DNA of 64,000 nucleotides, taken from contig CM066291.1 of NCBI GenBank assembly GCA_033816765.1, positions 3,844,001-3,908,000 on the forward strand, read 5' to 3'. This document shows, piece after piece, positions 36,037 through 45,337 of this stretch. The position numbers and the translations under genes are program-made. Below the pieces are notes generated by a model that was not told the origin of the DNA, did not search any database, and saw only the letters and a list, made by a program, of their open reading frames with translations. This DNA is from Nothopassalora personata (taxonomy: Eukaryota > Ascomycota > Dothideomycetes > Mycosphaerellales > Mycosphaerellaceae). How positions within the stretch are numbered: position 1 is the stretch's first letter; the number at the start of each line of letters is the position of its first letter.

Positions 36037-36630
36037 ATGAGGGTTACTAATCCACCCTATCGTTTCAATCTAGAAGCTTGTACTCGTCAAATACCTAAAT
36101 ACAATAATTCACTTTCTCTGCTAGAACTAGCACCATCAACGAACACCAACGACACAATGATGCTCGACCCTTCGAGGGCATTCTCAGGTGAATTGTACTG
36201 TGGAATGGCACAAGCTGGAAGACATGAACCGCAAATCCCTAGATTTGTACTGGCAACGCAAATGGTACGACACAGTATTTCCATGCTCTTTAACTCGACT
36301 CGCTTGGAGACAAGCCCAGCTTGTTGGCTCCTCTACACTGCTGGAGGAGGTGGGCATGCACGACAAGACGATGCTGCTCTGTGGTCACAGGTCAGCGTTC
36401 ACTGTGACGTTTCAGGTTCAAGCCAACAGCTCTCGTGTCTTGACATCAGCTCCCAGCTGTACATATTTCTTCTAAAGCTCGCCGCGACCAACTTCCCTTT
36501 CTTCCAGCTTGACGAACCAGCGAGTATTTTTCATATGACTGACCAGAGTTTGCACAAACAAGAGTACGAGAAGAAGAATGCTAGTGCCCACTATAATGAC
36601 CTTGAGATCGAAGATTGGCTTGATGCGTAA
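36037..36630 (+). CDS. Hypothetical protein next to the repeat boundary
   Basis: An uninterrupted frame of about 197 codons from ATG at 36,037, the first unbroken ORF of this length after the RIP compartment. It contains no motif I recognise. The C-terminus is acidic (D-L-E-I-E-D-W-L-D-A). Another frame across 36,188-36,475 is also open and has a W-rich stretch, so the true reading could involve an intron or a decayed gene. No signal peptide or membrane segment is evident. Confidence 0.3.
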   Translation: MRVTNPPYRFNLEACTRQIPKYNNSLSLLELAPSTNTNDTMMLDPSRAFSGELYCGMAQAGRHEPQIPRFVLATQMVRHSISMLFNSTRLETSPACWLLYTAGGGGHARQDDAALWSQVSVHCDVSGSSQQLSCLDISSQLYIFLLKLAATNFPFFQLDEPASIFHMTDQSLHKQEYEKKNASAHYNDLEIEDWLDA

Positions 36631-36910
36631 GAGGTCGAGGCAAGCACAAGAGGAGCTGTGAGATCATTGACCAGATGAGAACCAAGAGCCGGAGCTGCTT
36701 TCAGATCTGCTGCACAGCCCAAGGAATGGCAGCTACGAAAGACTTGCATTCACAAGACGGGTAAAGTGAATATTGCTTCGCATACAGGGCGAGTGTCGTA
36801 GATGTGTTTTTCAAACCTATATGCGATTCAAAGGGCATCTCCTTCTCTGTGACCACTCTCAGTGGTCTCGATTCTCCCAAGCATCACCTCACAGTCGCGC
36901 AGCATCCAAG

Positions 36911-37372
36911 ATGGGTACCATGCTATCCACACAAGTAATGCAGAAGACCACCCAGGACGCCACAGCACAACCGGACACTACCATGGTCGACGTCACCTGC
37001 AGCGATGCTAAAGCGTCGCCCTCGCCCCCTTCTCTCCTCGACCTACCACCAGAACTCCGCGTCATGATCTACGGTTTCGTTCTAAAGGACTTCGAGATCA
37101 CGGCCACGGATATGGAAGAGCGAGATCTCGCAGTACCACTCCTCAACGTATCCCGGTCTATAGCTGAGGAAGCTTTGGATACATACAAGGAGCGAATTCA
37201 CACGAGCAAACAGAGAGCCACGAAAGAGTTGAGGACCGCTGTGGAGAACTTGTGTACCAGGTTGCGCACTGAAAATCTACCCGAGCTGGACTTGCAGCGT
37301 CAAAAGATCACCATATGTGAGGAGGAGCTTATGATGATTGCGGAAGTCAAGAATGAGTACAGGATGAAATGA
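36911..37372 (+). CDS. Small F-box-like (2EXR-type) protein
   Basis: 153 residues from ATG at 36,911 (context CCAAGATGG); an upstream in-frame extension has no ATG-supported start. Near residue 39 it has L-L-D-L-P-P-E-L-R-V-M-I-Y-G-F-V-L, the typical fungal F-box-like opening in which a short helix after L-P-x-E-L-R contacts partners. A helical, charged region follows, including a run rich in Arg/Glu. The usual fungal proteins of this kind are longer, so this may be a short member or a truncated one. Such proteins often act as substrate adaptors, but nothing here shows a target. Confidence 0.6.
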   Translation: MGTMLSTQVMQKTTQDATAQPDTTMVDVTCSDAKASPSPPSLLDLPPELRVMIYGFVLKDFEITATDMEERDLAVPLLNVSRSIAEEALDTYKERIHTSKQRATKELRTAVENLCTRLRTENLPELDLQRQKITICEEELMMIAEVKNEYRMK

Positions 37373-38834
37373 GGAGATGGAAAGGATCGGTAGTAACCTT
37401 GGAGGGCGCGAGCAACGATCGATGCTAATGCGTGTACAGCCATGTACCTGGAGAAGAATGATACCATGTCTTAGAACTTTTCCATGCACAAAATATAATC
37501 GCATCACATACATTCTCTTCTCTGAACAGGCCAAAGGGAACCAATGGTCTCCAAACACGTGCCAAAGTAAAGCCGGTTGCATGTGACTTGGTAGTGAGGA
37601 ACAGAAGATCATGTACTTTTGCGATGTCCAGGCTTCCAGTGCAATCTTCGTAGCGCATGAATCCAGAAGAATCCCTGGACTTTGCTGCTGTATGAGTCTC
37701 CTCAATGTCTGGTCTGGAAGTGAATGGACAAGTCAACCGCATTCACCCGACCATGGTTGCCGACCACTGCGCGGATGGACACAGAACTGGCGGAGGAGGG
37801 CGATGCAGAACGGATGGTTCGCGACAGGGGCCATGTAAATTATGGCAGTCACCGAGCAACGGGCTTCTCTGGTTTCGTCAGATTATTGATAGAATGTCAA
37901 TATGAAGCAGTAGTTTCCCGGATGGTGTCCAAGTACCGAATTGGTTGGCGCTGTAGTGCGATTGCTTTCCGACTGGCGACCAAGTCGTGCTCTCTCGTAC
38001 GAGCAGGCGGACACTGTCATTGATTTCGTCGATTCGGCTCTTTCTCTTCGCCAAGCGAAGCTCATGCAAGTAGATTTCGGTCCTTTAGTGGGCTCAGGCG
38101 TAGACCGACCGCACAATGAAGCCAAAAAGGGTGAATTGCTGGAGCAGGAAGGAAGAAGGGAAGTGGACCAGTCGTCTAAATTTGGACACCCCCTGCGAGC
38201 GGCCCGGCCCGAAGATCGATGCGCCACGCGACTGCAGGTCTTCCTCGCCTACACAATTATCACGTAGTGTTGTGTATCCATCATGGACCAGATCGCACGG
38301 GTAATGCCGTTTGACGACGGTCTTATGTTTGTCGCTGCCTTATGTGTGAAAGGCACACCCCATTCGATTCACCGTACCGCGCTATCCCGAGGCGTATTAT
38401 CTGCGAGCTTTATACGTATAGTAGATGTTCGTGCATATTCGTGCACCTTACCTACGATAGGATAAATGCGTCCTTGAAACGACCTGGTCGTTGTGGACGA
38501 CAGCAACGACCAGCCTAGCCTAGTGTGGTCCATGACTAGTATAACATTCCAACGATTCAGCACGATACACTGTTCTACAAGCGGTGCATCATTCCTCCTC
38601 AGCCGGCATGTCGGCAGAGAGACCTACGCAAGGAAGGCCCTAAATTGTGGACACAGCAAATTTGCGCTGTACCTACAATTGGCAGTATGGAGTCCATGAG
38701 CGACGGGAGGAGGCGAACAGATATACAGTCTCTTCCCACGTCCGAACGTAATCCACCGGTTTGTTTGACTGGCTTTTGCAAGGTCGAGAGGGAAGCATAA
38801 CTGGTATCGATAGTGCAAAAATGCTCGCTGTTTA
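37373..38834. other. No gene recognised (about 1.5 kb)
   Basis: Normal base composition with only short overlapping frames on both strands. No motif, intron structure or RNA gene could be supported. Confidence 0.5.
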
Positions 38835-39156
38835 TGGGCAGCCCCCATTTCCGACTACGGGCAGCCCCCCATTTTAGTCGTGATTGAAAATTTGATTAGC
38901 TCTCTAGCACTTTAAATGCGCATGTCCGCCCGGCAAGGGCTGATAGCATCTATGTTTCCTGTAGCTAGCAAATTTGGGAGGGGCCTACGGTAGGAGGGGC
39001 CCCAGAAGGAGGGAGGATCTCGTGGGTCGACCCAAGTCGAGCGGAGGATTAGGGGGTGGGTACTCACTATTTGATGGGACTCCATTCACAGTTTGATGAA
39101 GCTTGATTGATTAGTCAGATTAGGGGCTGCCCGTAGTCGAAAATGGGGGCTGCCCG
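38835..39156. mobile_element. MITE with TA target duplication (322 bp)
   Basis: Terminal inverted repeats of about 35 bp. The left starts TGGGCAGCCCCCATTT and the right, on the reverse strand, starts CGGGCAGCCCCCATTT. Both continue CGACTACGGGCAGCCCC, so each TIR holds two copies of GGGCAGCCCC. TA dinucleotides flank both ends (38,833-38,834; 39,157-39,158). This fits a Tc1/mariner-type non-autonomous element. No coding capacity. Confidence 0.8.
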
Positions 39157-39361
39157 TAGACCTAGCGAAAAATGCTCTGCCGGATGTCATGCTCTTACGG
39201 TATTCTGTCGTTCCTTTGCCTGCTTTTGACATTGTCAAGGGTTTCAGCGGGTTACGATCGGACGCGAAAACAGATAAGTTGCACTTCACCTTCACTTTTC
39301 GTCTTTTGCACAGACATGCAAAGCATTGAAACTTGACAGCAGAAGTTCCTACATCAGCAGC

Positions 39362-39982
39362 ATGTCCTTACTCAACGCAGCTACGATCCTGGCGGTGTTG
39401 GTCGGCGCCCATGCGCAAACAACAACCTCTTCTCCCAAGGCCGGCCAAGAAGCACAACTCTTCATCCATCATATGGACCCGAACGCGCAGTGGGCAGCAT
39501 CTATACAAAATGCATGTCAAGGCTCGACAACCTATGTGATTTCGTGCACCTCCGCAGCAAACGGCGCCTGCAGCCCTCAGGTAAGCACCCAGAAGGTCCA
39601 ATCTCGCTTGCGGCAAGCTGACTGTTTAGCATAGACAGCCACCATAACACTCCGGCGATCTACTCGGAGACAAGCGCCACTTACACTGAGTCTTGCACAC
39701 TGGATCCTGCGAAGTCTTCTGCGCTGTGTACCGCCACCATCGTTGCAGGCCAGTTTGGCCAAGACATATCGACAACCACCAGTTACAACCTGACTGGAAC
39801 CAACTACTACCAGTACGATGTGCAGATCACAGCTGGCGCCGATTACACTAAAAATGGCGGCGCGTGCCTCACACATGTCAAAGGCGCTGCGCACTCGTCA
39901 CGCCTAGACAGGTGGCCTTCAAGTCGTCGCCTGCGTCGCTACTGTACTGCTGGCCGGTCTGAGCGTCGTCCTGGCCCTATAG
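39362..39982 (+). pseudogene. Decayed GPI-anchored or membrane-tailed secreted protein
   Basis: Starts M-S-L-L-N-A-A-T-I-L-A-V-L-V-G-A-H-A-Q, a clear signal peptide, then a Ser/Thr/Cys-containing ectodomain. A plausible intron runs from GTAAGC at 39,581 to TTTAG or CATAG near 39,630-39,635. After it the coding sense (A-I-Y-S-E-T-S-A-T-Y-T-E-S-C-T-L-D) is in a frame no acceptor joins correctly. A second shift is needed before the hydrophobic tail (V-A-T-V-L-L-A-G-L-S-V-V-L-A-L, stop at 39,982), which looks like a GPI signal. I read this as a pseudogene. A sequencing indel is the alternative. Confidence 0.6.
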
Positions 39983-40499
39983 TCAGGCGAAGCACGAGGC
40001 GTGAACCACGCAATCACTCATAATGTGGCAGCTTGCAGCAAAAGATCATGCACGGAGTGAATTGGACAACAGCGCTGCGGTCTCAAACCGCCGGTGCGCG
40101 AAGTACGGCCTCGACCAAGCCTCGGTCGGAACCAGATCTGAAAATCAGGTCGACACGCGATCAATATCAGCAGCAAGCCGTATCTGGACGAACGATCAGC
40201 AAGGTCACCTCGTCGACCACACTGCCAGCGGTGATATGACCTGTGGCCGCTCTGCATTGCTGTCGTTTGACATGCGAGATGTCTGGGCACGCAGCTCGAT
40301 GGTAAAGCAGTGCAGAAATAGCCCGCCAGGTTGACGGAGACTTTCTCCCCCGGCACGACTTGAATGTACATAACTTCCGGTAGATAATGGATTTGCCGAC
40401 CAATTTGATGCTCACGTGTGATGGACACCTAGATCATATTCATGACACCTCCTGCATCGACCGTCACATCCCACATGCAGCATTCTCACAGAGCTGTCG
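39983..40499. other. No gene recognised
   Basis: Short overlapping frames only on both strands; none has a recognisable motif. Confidence 0.4.
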
Positions 40500-40908
40500 G
40501 TGGCACAAATATATGCACGATCGGCACGCGCTCCCCCGGCTTGCCAAAGCTCCCGAGCAAGGCAGGAACGACTGGAGTACACTAGATGTTCCTGCATTTT
40601 GGGCAATGTCTCATATAGACACCCCAACCACACTTCTCTCCTTCAAGATCTGCCTTGCTTTGGCGATAGCGGTGTCATTACCAATTCTGGCAATCCGTCG
40701 CAAGAGCCTTGATGTATCGCTGGCGATATTCTATCAGAGCTCAAGGCAATGCTTAACGGCAGCAGCGTCGAAGCGCCGCCGTACTTTGTTGGCGTTGTGC
40801 TGTCTGAGTCGTCCTGCCAGGCGCTCACAGATGCCTCGCCAAGGAAGGATGGTGCCGCATGGCAGATCTCTGTGGCCATTGATGTGATACTGGCAGAGGC
40901 TTGCTGAC
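40500..40908 (+). pseudogene. Unrecognised coding remnant with one in-frame stop
   Basis: One frame reads through about 135 codons with a single TGA near 40,710. It contains protein-like stretches (C-S-C-I-L-G-N-V-S-Y before the stop; G-D-I-L-S-E-L-K-A-M-L-N-G and P-P-Y-F-V-G-V-V-L-S-E-S after). It may continue with frameshifts to about 41,380. The style (Cys and N-x-S/T sites) suggests the extracellular part of a fungal membrane protein, but no family can be named. Confidence 0.3.
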
Positions 40909-41518
40909 GACGAGAGAGTGGTGCAGAGTTCTCCGTCAAATGGCGTTCCGCCTGGTCGCATATTCGCGCAATTTCCTCGTTTACAACGATCCGGACACAG
41001 AGATACCGATTTTGGACCGACCCAGCGATGTGGTTCCGATAGGCGTCGTCGTGCGTCGGGAAGCTTTTGTGTCTCAACGGGCAACTTCTCGAAACCCTAG
41101 TTACCTCCGGGAGATGTCGTCTTGCCATTCGATGACCAACCCTTCTTGGTTCGATTTCCAGCACAAGACTTGCTCAGCTTCCCTCTGTACACCATACTGT
41201 CGGTGTTCCGGTGGCGAGCAGCCTACGCTACCATGACTCTGTACAGCATCGTGACGGTCTCGCGACCCTGGACGACTGTCGTCTTCAGCTCTGACACTCA
41301 GTCTCCATCGTCACCCGACATTCCCGGTAGACGATGCATTCGGCCGAACAGGCCCCAGCTGCGGATTCAGTCTGGATGAGACATCTCGCGATTCCTTGAC
41401 TCGGAGCTGAAATCCCTCGCTGCCTGATCATCGACGCGTCTTGAGATAGGTATCATGACAGGTGCGAGCACACGCTCGCCTGCTTCCACCCTGCTGTCCT
41501 CTGAGACTGGCCGACCCG

Positions 41519-42000
41519 ATGCCCACCGAATCGATTGATCATATCTCTACCTTCGCGATGCAGCTGAACAGAAGAACATGCATATCCATCTGTCGCGTCA
41601 ACAGACATGGCAGAGGTATAGCTACTCCTCGACTGTACAAGGAAGTCTGTATCGATGGCCGGGCTTCTGAGCGTAGACTGAAGCTATCCAAGCTTCGCCG
41701 CACCCCATTGAACGATCGGGGTCTGGCTAGTCGGGTCCGCCAAGTTACACAATACGTTGACGAGGATACTATCAAGCGTGTCGATAGAGCACGTATTCGA
41801 CCGATCGATATTGCAGAACGGGAACAACTCTCCCGATAGCTAGGATCTATCACCCAGGCTATTGATGCATACATCGATGGCAGGATCGCGAACCACACGT
41901 GCTATGGCTTGGAGGACAACCTGATCTGCATACTGTTAGCCGCTTGTCCTATGCACAGGTTCTTGAGCTACAAGGCTATCTCGATTGCTTGGACGAGATT
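41519..42000 (+). pseudogene. F-box-like protein remnant, amber stop
   Basis: From ATG at 41,519 (M-P-T-E-S-I-D-H-I) it follows the fungal F-box pattern, including C-R-V-N-R-H-G-R-G-I-A-T-P-R-L-Y, where family members have CRVNR..ATPLLY. A TAG at 41,837-41,839 interrupts. The same frame continues L-G-S-I-T-Q-A-I-D-A-Y-I-D-G and D-N-L-I-C-I-L-L-A-A-C-P-M, a usual leucine-rich continuation. TAG at a likely Trp codon is a RIP-type change. It lies tail to tail with another F-box remnant on the other strand. Confidence 0.55.
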
Positions 42001-42006
42001 CACAGC

Positions 42007-42707
42007 TTACGCGAGATACTGGAATCGCAGGACGGGGCCAATGTTACATGGTGCACCACACCAGTACGTAAATTCCTGGGAAGCATAAGAGATAACATTT
42101 TTGGTCGAAAAGTAGCGTAGCCTCGGGTGATTTGCTATGTCATCTACCCAGGGCAGATCTGGGAAGGGGAAACATAAAGCAGCCCTGCGGCGTGTATTGA
42201 TCTCGTCGAACATGAAGAGTCCCCAGCCAAATGCTATGCCCCTGAGGTCCAAGCGGAGATACTGCAATTTCGGCAGGAGCATGAGAATCTTCTGAATGCA
42301 TTTCTGGACCTGCGCGTCCTGTTTTCGGTCCACCACTTCGATGCGCAAGAGTAGGAAAGTAATCAGATTCGTCCATTCCTGGTGTACATTCTCCAAGTTT
42401 CGAACATCGTCATCCTTAGCAGTGAAAGCAAAGGTCCCACGCCTGAAGAGAGACCCCATTACAAGAGCTCGCCATTATTGGAACACGGCCAGATGGGGAT
42501 GTATGGGCCAGAACTTACGCTTCCCTGTGTGGCAGCTCCGTAGGACAGCTCACCCAGAGGGACTTCGCTGGCATCCAAAAAGCGCCGCCGACCTTGAAGC
42601 TTGGATCTAGTGCAATATACGTTGTAAGGCTCATCTCGGTGAAAAAGCTGGACGAAGATCAATTCTTGGATTTCTGTTGGCAAGCGGAGGAAGGGCGATC
42701 GCTTCAT
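42007..42707 (-). pseudogene. F-box-like protein remnant, frameshift plus stop
   Basis: From ATG at 42,707: M-K-R-S-P-F-L-R-L-P-T-E-I-Q-E-L-I-F, a 2EXR/F-box-like start. Near 42,530 the coding sense moves to another frame (R-K-F-W-P-I-H-P-H-L-A-V-F). It meets a TAA, then runs W-R-A-L-V-M-G-S-L-F-R-R-G-T-F-A-F and on through L-L-P-K-L-Q-Y-L-R-L-D to a stop at 42,007. The TAA at a likely Gln is RIP-type. An intron with GTAAGT near 42,515 and CAG near 42,436 is tempting, but it does not restore the frame. Confidence 0.6.
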
Positions 42708-43539
42708 GTTCTCGCAAAGGGGGACTCTGCTCAGCAGCACTTTCCGCCGCAGCTCTTGTGTTGCTCGCTATGGTGAATCAGGTCCGGAGGTATAATTGAT
42801 GGCGAAGAGATATGAAGTTGCTGTGAGATACAGTAGGCGGCGCAATTTTGAAGACAGTTGAGTCGTGAAGCTTTGCGTGAGGACAGAGGAAAACATTCGG
42901 CCCTCAGACAGAGCATGTTGTTACTTCGCTCCATCAAACTCTTGAAATGATACCATCAGGCCAGGAGTGTAGATGAGGAACGCATAGCCGGAAAACTTGT
43001 GGTATTTTGCACACGTAATGCACGCTCTTCTTTAAGGTATTGTCGCTGCATGCATTCGAGACACCATCGAGCATTGACAATCTGTCTGCTTTCCCGCTCC
43101 TGCTCAAACGGGATGCTACGTTTGCCAACATCATGGTCTCCGATGGATTTCGAGGCTGGGATTCGCGCTCTGCTGTTGAACAGCAGTGAGTGCAGCACTG
43201 GCTGTCGTCCAGCGCGCTTATCGGAATGTCTTCGGAGAGCAGTTTTAGATACTCGCCTGGCAGACACCGACGACACGCCAAAGGCAGATCTGCAATCGCC
43301 CATGTATTCTAGCTGTTTGACTTTGGTCAGAGCTAACATCGGCCGATGTCGACATGGCAGATCCTCAATTGCCGACGTTTGGCCCTTCCTCTAGGGACAG
43401 ATCTGCTGCCGGTCCGAATCGTGCGACGATGGCTTCAGAGACTGCTGATCACGATGATATTGTAGAGTCTCCCAGGATGACAAGAATGGCTTGAGACTAA
43501 GAGGTTTCGTATTGTTGGTGTGACGGCAGGTAGATCGAT
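42708..43539. other. No gene recognised
   Basis: Only short frames. A 46-codon ORF from ATG at 43,354 (M-A-D-P-Q-L-P-T-F-G) is polar and unrecognised; it could be the end of a small gene but lacks support. Confidence 0.4.
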
Positions 43540-44104
43540 TCACATATCGTCCAGTTCGATCTTTCCTAGCATCTCTTCTCCAGCCTCAGGTTCGGACTGT
43601 GTCTTCTCAGCATCAGCATCGATGAACCACAGGTGGTCGCCATAGGAAATGCAAAGCTCTTCGCCCTCATGGATGTCTCTTAGAGCACGGTAGACGATGA
43701 CTTCCTTGTCAAGCTTCCGACTCCAGCCAACATTCTGATCGTCTGTGGAATGATTGAACATAGAGCCGAGACCGAGAATGACAGCCTGTGTCGTTATGAT
43801 CTTCCCAGAAGGAGTCTTGGTGGGCCAGTTGTACGTGTAATGATAGAGAGAAGTTTTCTCAATGTGTTCAACATTCTCCTTGAGATCTAGGATCAGCACC
43901 GGTGAAACATCAACAATGGTTCCTGCGGGTACAAGAGCGCCTGCGAAGACTCCACGGCCTGGATAGGGTTAGGACAGGATTGTAGCATGTGTGATTGGCA
44001 GTAGAGAATGACTGCGTACCTTTTGGTGTATTCAGTACAAGAATCAGCGGTCGAAATCGCTCCAAGACGATATTATCGTCGCCTGCATCGAGACCAATAG
44101 CCAT
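43540..44104 (-). CDS. Small SET-domain protein
   Basis: Two exons: 44,104-44,020 and 43,958-43,540, with a 61-bp intron (GTACGC..CCAG) that joins in frame; 167 residues. The join creates K-G-R-G-V-F-A-G, the start of a SET domain, then P-A-G-T-I-V-D-V-S-P-V-L. Later come G-S-M-F-N-H-S (the NHS cofactor-site motif) and G-E-E-L-C-I-S-Y-G-D (catalytic Tyr region). It is close to a bare SET domain without other modules, as in small fungal SET proteins. It probably methylates a protein lysine; the substrate is not shown. It is divergent from the TRAPPC13-like gene, with 171 bp between the starts. Confidence 0.88.
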
Positions 44105-44275
44105 AGCTGGTGAGCGTGAGATATAAGATAACAGATTATGTTCTTAGAGGGGGAAATGTATAGAAATAGTTGCACAACATTGGTTCCTGCATCTCGTCCT
44201 CATCTTGACCCCACATCGTCACACGGTACAGCGCAACGCCAGCCCAGACATGTCCCCTCCAGTTCGCATCTGTGA
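44105..44275. promoter_or_regulatory. Short bidirectional promoter between SET and TRAPPC13-like genes
   Basis: 171 bp separate the two divergent ATGs, so the genes must share this control region. No clear TATA box or factor site was identified. Confidence 0.5.
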
Positions 44276-45337
44276 ATGGCTTCCTCCAAACTCTCCGTCC
44301 CTCAGACGCATGCCCGCCATGGCAGTGCACACTCCATCCGCACCTCCACCGAGATCTTCTCCTCCGGAATGGCGGCTCCCGGCCACGCACGAACACAATC
44401 CAACATCGTGACCGGACCCCACAGCGTCTCCCTCAAAGTCTTACGACTATCGCGACCATCCCTGGCGACACAGACGCCTCTAACGTCTACAAACTTTGGC
44501 AATGGGCTGGACATAGACCCGAAAGCGAGTCTTGCACATCCTACCGGCGACGAGCGACAGCATGGAGCATTCCCACTCACACCACTCCTCACCCTACCCG
44601 CAGCATTCGGCGCAGCCTACGTCGGCGAGACGTTCACCTGTACTCTCTGCGCGAACAACGAGCTTTCTCCGGACGTCGAGAACAAGACCGTCAGCGCTGT
44701 GAAGATCGCTGCGGAACTACAGACGCCCTCGCGCCCAGAAGGAATAGCACTACAGCTTGAAAAGGCCGGCAAGGCCTCAGAGGGCGACGACACGGGCGAC
44801 ATAGAACCCAGCGGAACCCTTCAACGAACTCTCCGCCACGACCTGAAAGACGAAGGGCCTCACGTCTTAGCCGTGACCGTTACATACACAGAAACGCTCT
44901 CCGGCAACGGCGCAGCGAGTGCAGACCGCGTCAGGACGTTCAGAAAATTGTATCAATTCGTTTCACAGCAGTTGGTAGCAGTGCGGTCCAAGGTTACGGA
45001 GCGGAAGAGACGGGCGAAAGATGCAGGGTGCAGGGAGTGGATTCTGGAGGCGCAGCTGGAGAATGTTGGGGAGACGAGTGTAGTGCTGGAGCAGGTGGAG
45101 TTGAATAATAAGGAGGGGATCAGTAGTAGGGCGATGAATGGGGAGGAGGGGAAAGACGCGTGTGTGTTGAAGCCGCAGGATGTGGAGCAGGTTATGTTCT
45201 TACTGAAAGAGGAGCGAGAGCAGAATGAGCAGAGCAATGGGAGGGTTCCTCTGGGGCAGTTGGATATTAGTTGGAGGAGTGCTATGGGTGAGAAAGGCAG
45301 TCTCACGACCGGATGGTTATCGAGTCGAGGGCAATGA
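44276..45337 (+). CDS. TRAPP complex subunit 13 homologue (DUF974)
   Basis: 353 residues, single exon, ATG at 44,276. It has the TRAPPC13/DUF974 pattern: S-L-K-V-L-R-L-S-R-P-S-L near residue 51, then A-A-Y-V-G-E-T-F-T-C and the beta-rich core. A mid region reads H-V-L-A-V-T-V-T-Y, then R-K-L-Y-Q-F, E-A-Q-L-E-N-V, and the terminal D-I-S-W-R-S-A-M-G-E-K-G. TRAPPC13 belongs to metazoan and filamentous-fungal TRAPPIII, the GEF for Rab1/Ypt1 in ER-Golgi traffic and autophagy. The length is somewhat short but the family core is complete. I infer it acts in the cytosol at Golgi membranes. Confidence 0.85.
   Translation: MASSKLSVPQTHARHGSAHSIRTSTEIFSSGMAAPGHARTQSNIVTGPHSVSLKVLRLSRPSLATQTPLTSTNFGNGLDIDPKASLAHPTGDERQHGAFPLTPLLTLPAAFGAAYVGETFTCTLCANNELSPDVENKTVSAVKIAAELQTPSRPEGIALQLEKAGKASEGDDTGDIEPSGTLQRTLRHDLKDEGPHVLAVTVTYTETLSGNGAASADRVRTFRKLYQFVSQQLVAVRSKVTERKRRAKDAGCREWILEAQLENVGETSVVLEQVELNNKEGISSRAMNGEEGKDACVLKPQDVEQVMFLLKEEREQNEQSNGRVPLGQLDISWRSAMGEKGSLTTGWLSSRGQ

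Noticed and set aside
38813..39178. AAAAATGCTC on both sides of the TA-flanked MITE as a longer target duplication
   Set aside because: The copies are not adjacent to the TIR ends (spacers of about 10 bp differ); TA directly at the TIRs is the better duplication.
40643..41164. 173-codon minus-strand ORF
   Set aside because: Opposes a more protein-like plus-strand remnant, has no ATG-supported start and no motif.
42436..42520. Intron GTAAGT..TTCAG in the minus-strand F-box gene
   Set aside because: Splice sites look good but the join shifts the frame; the protein sense continues through the supposed intron in another frame.
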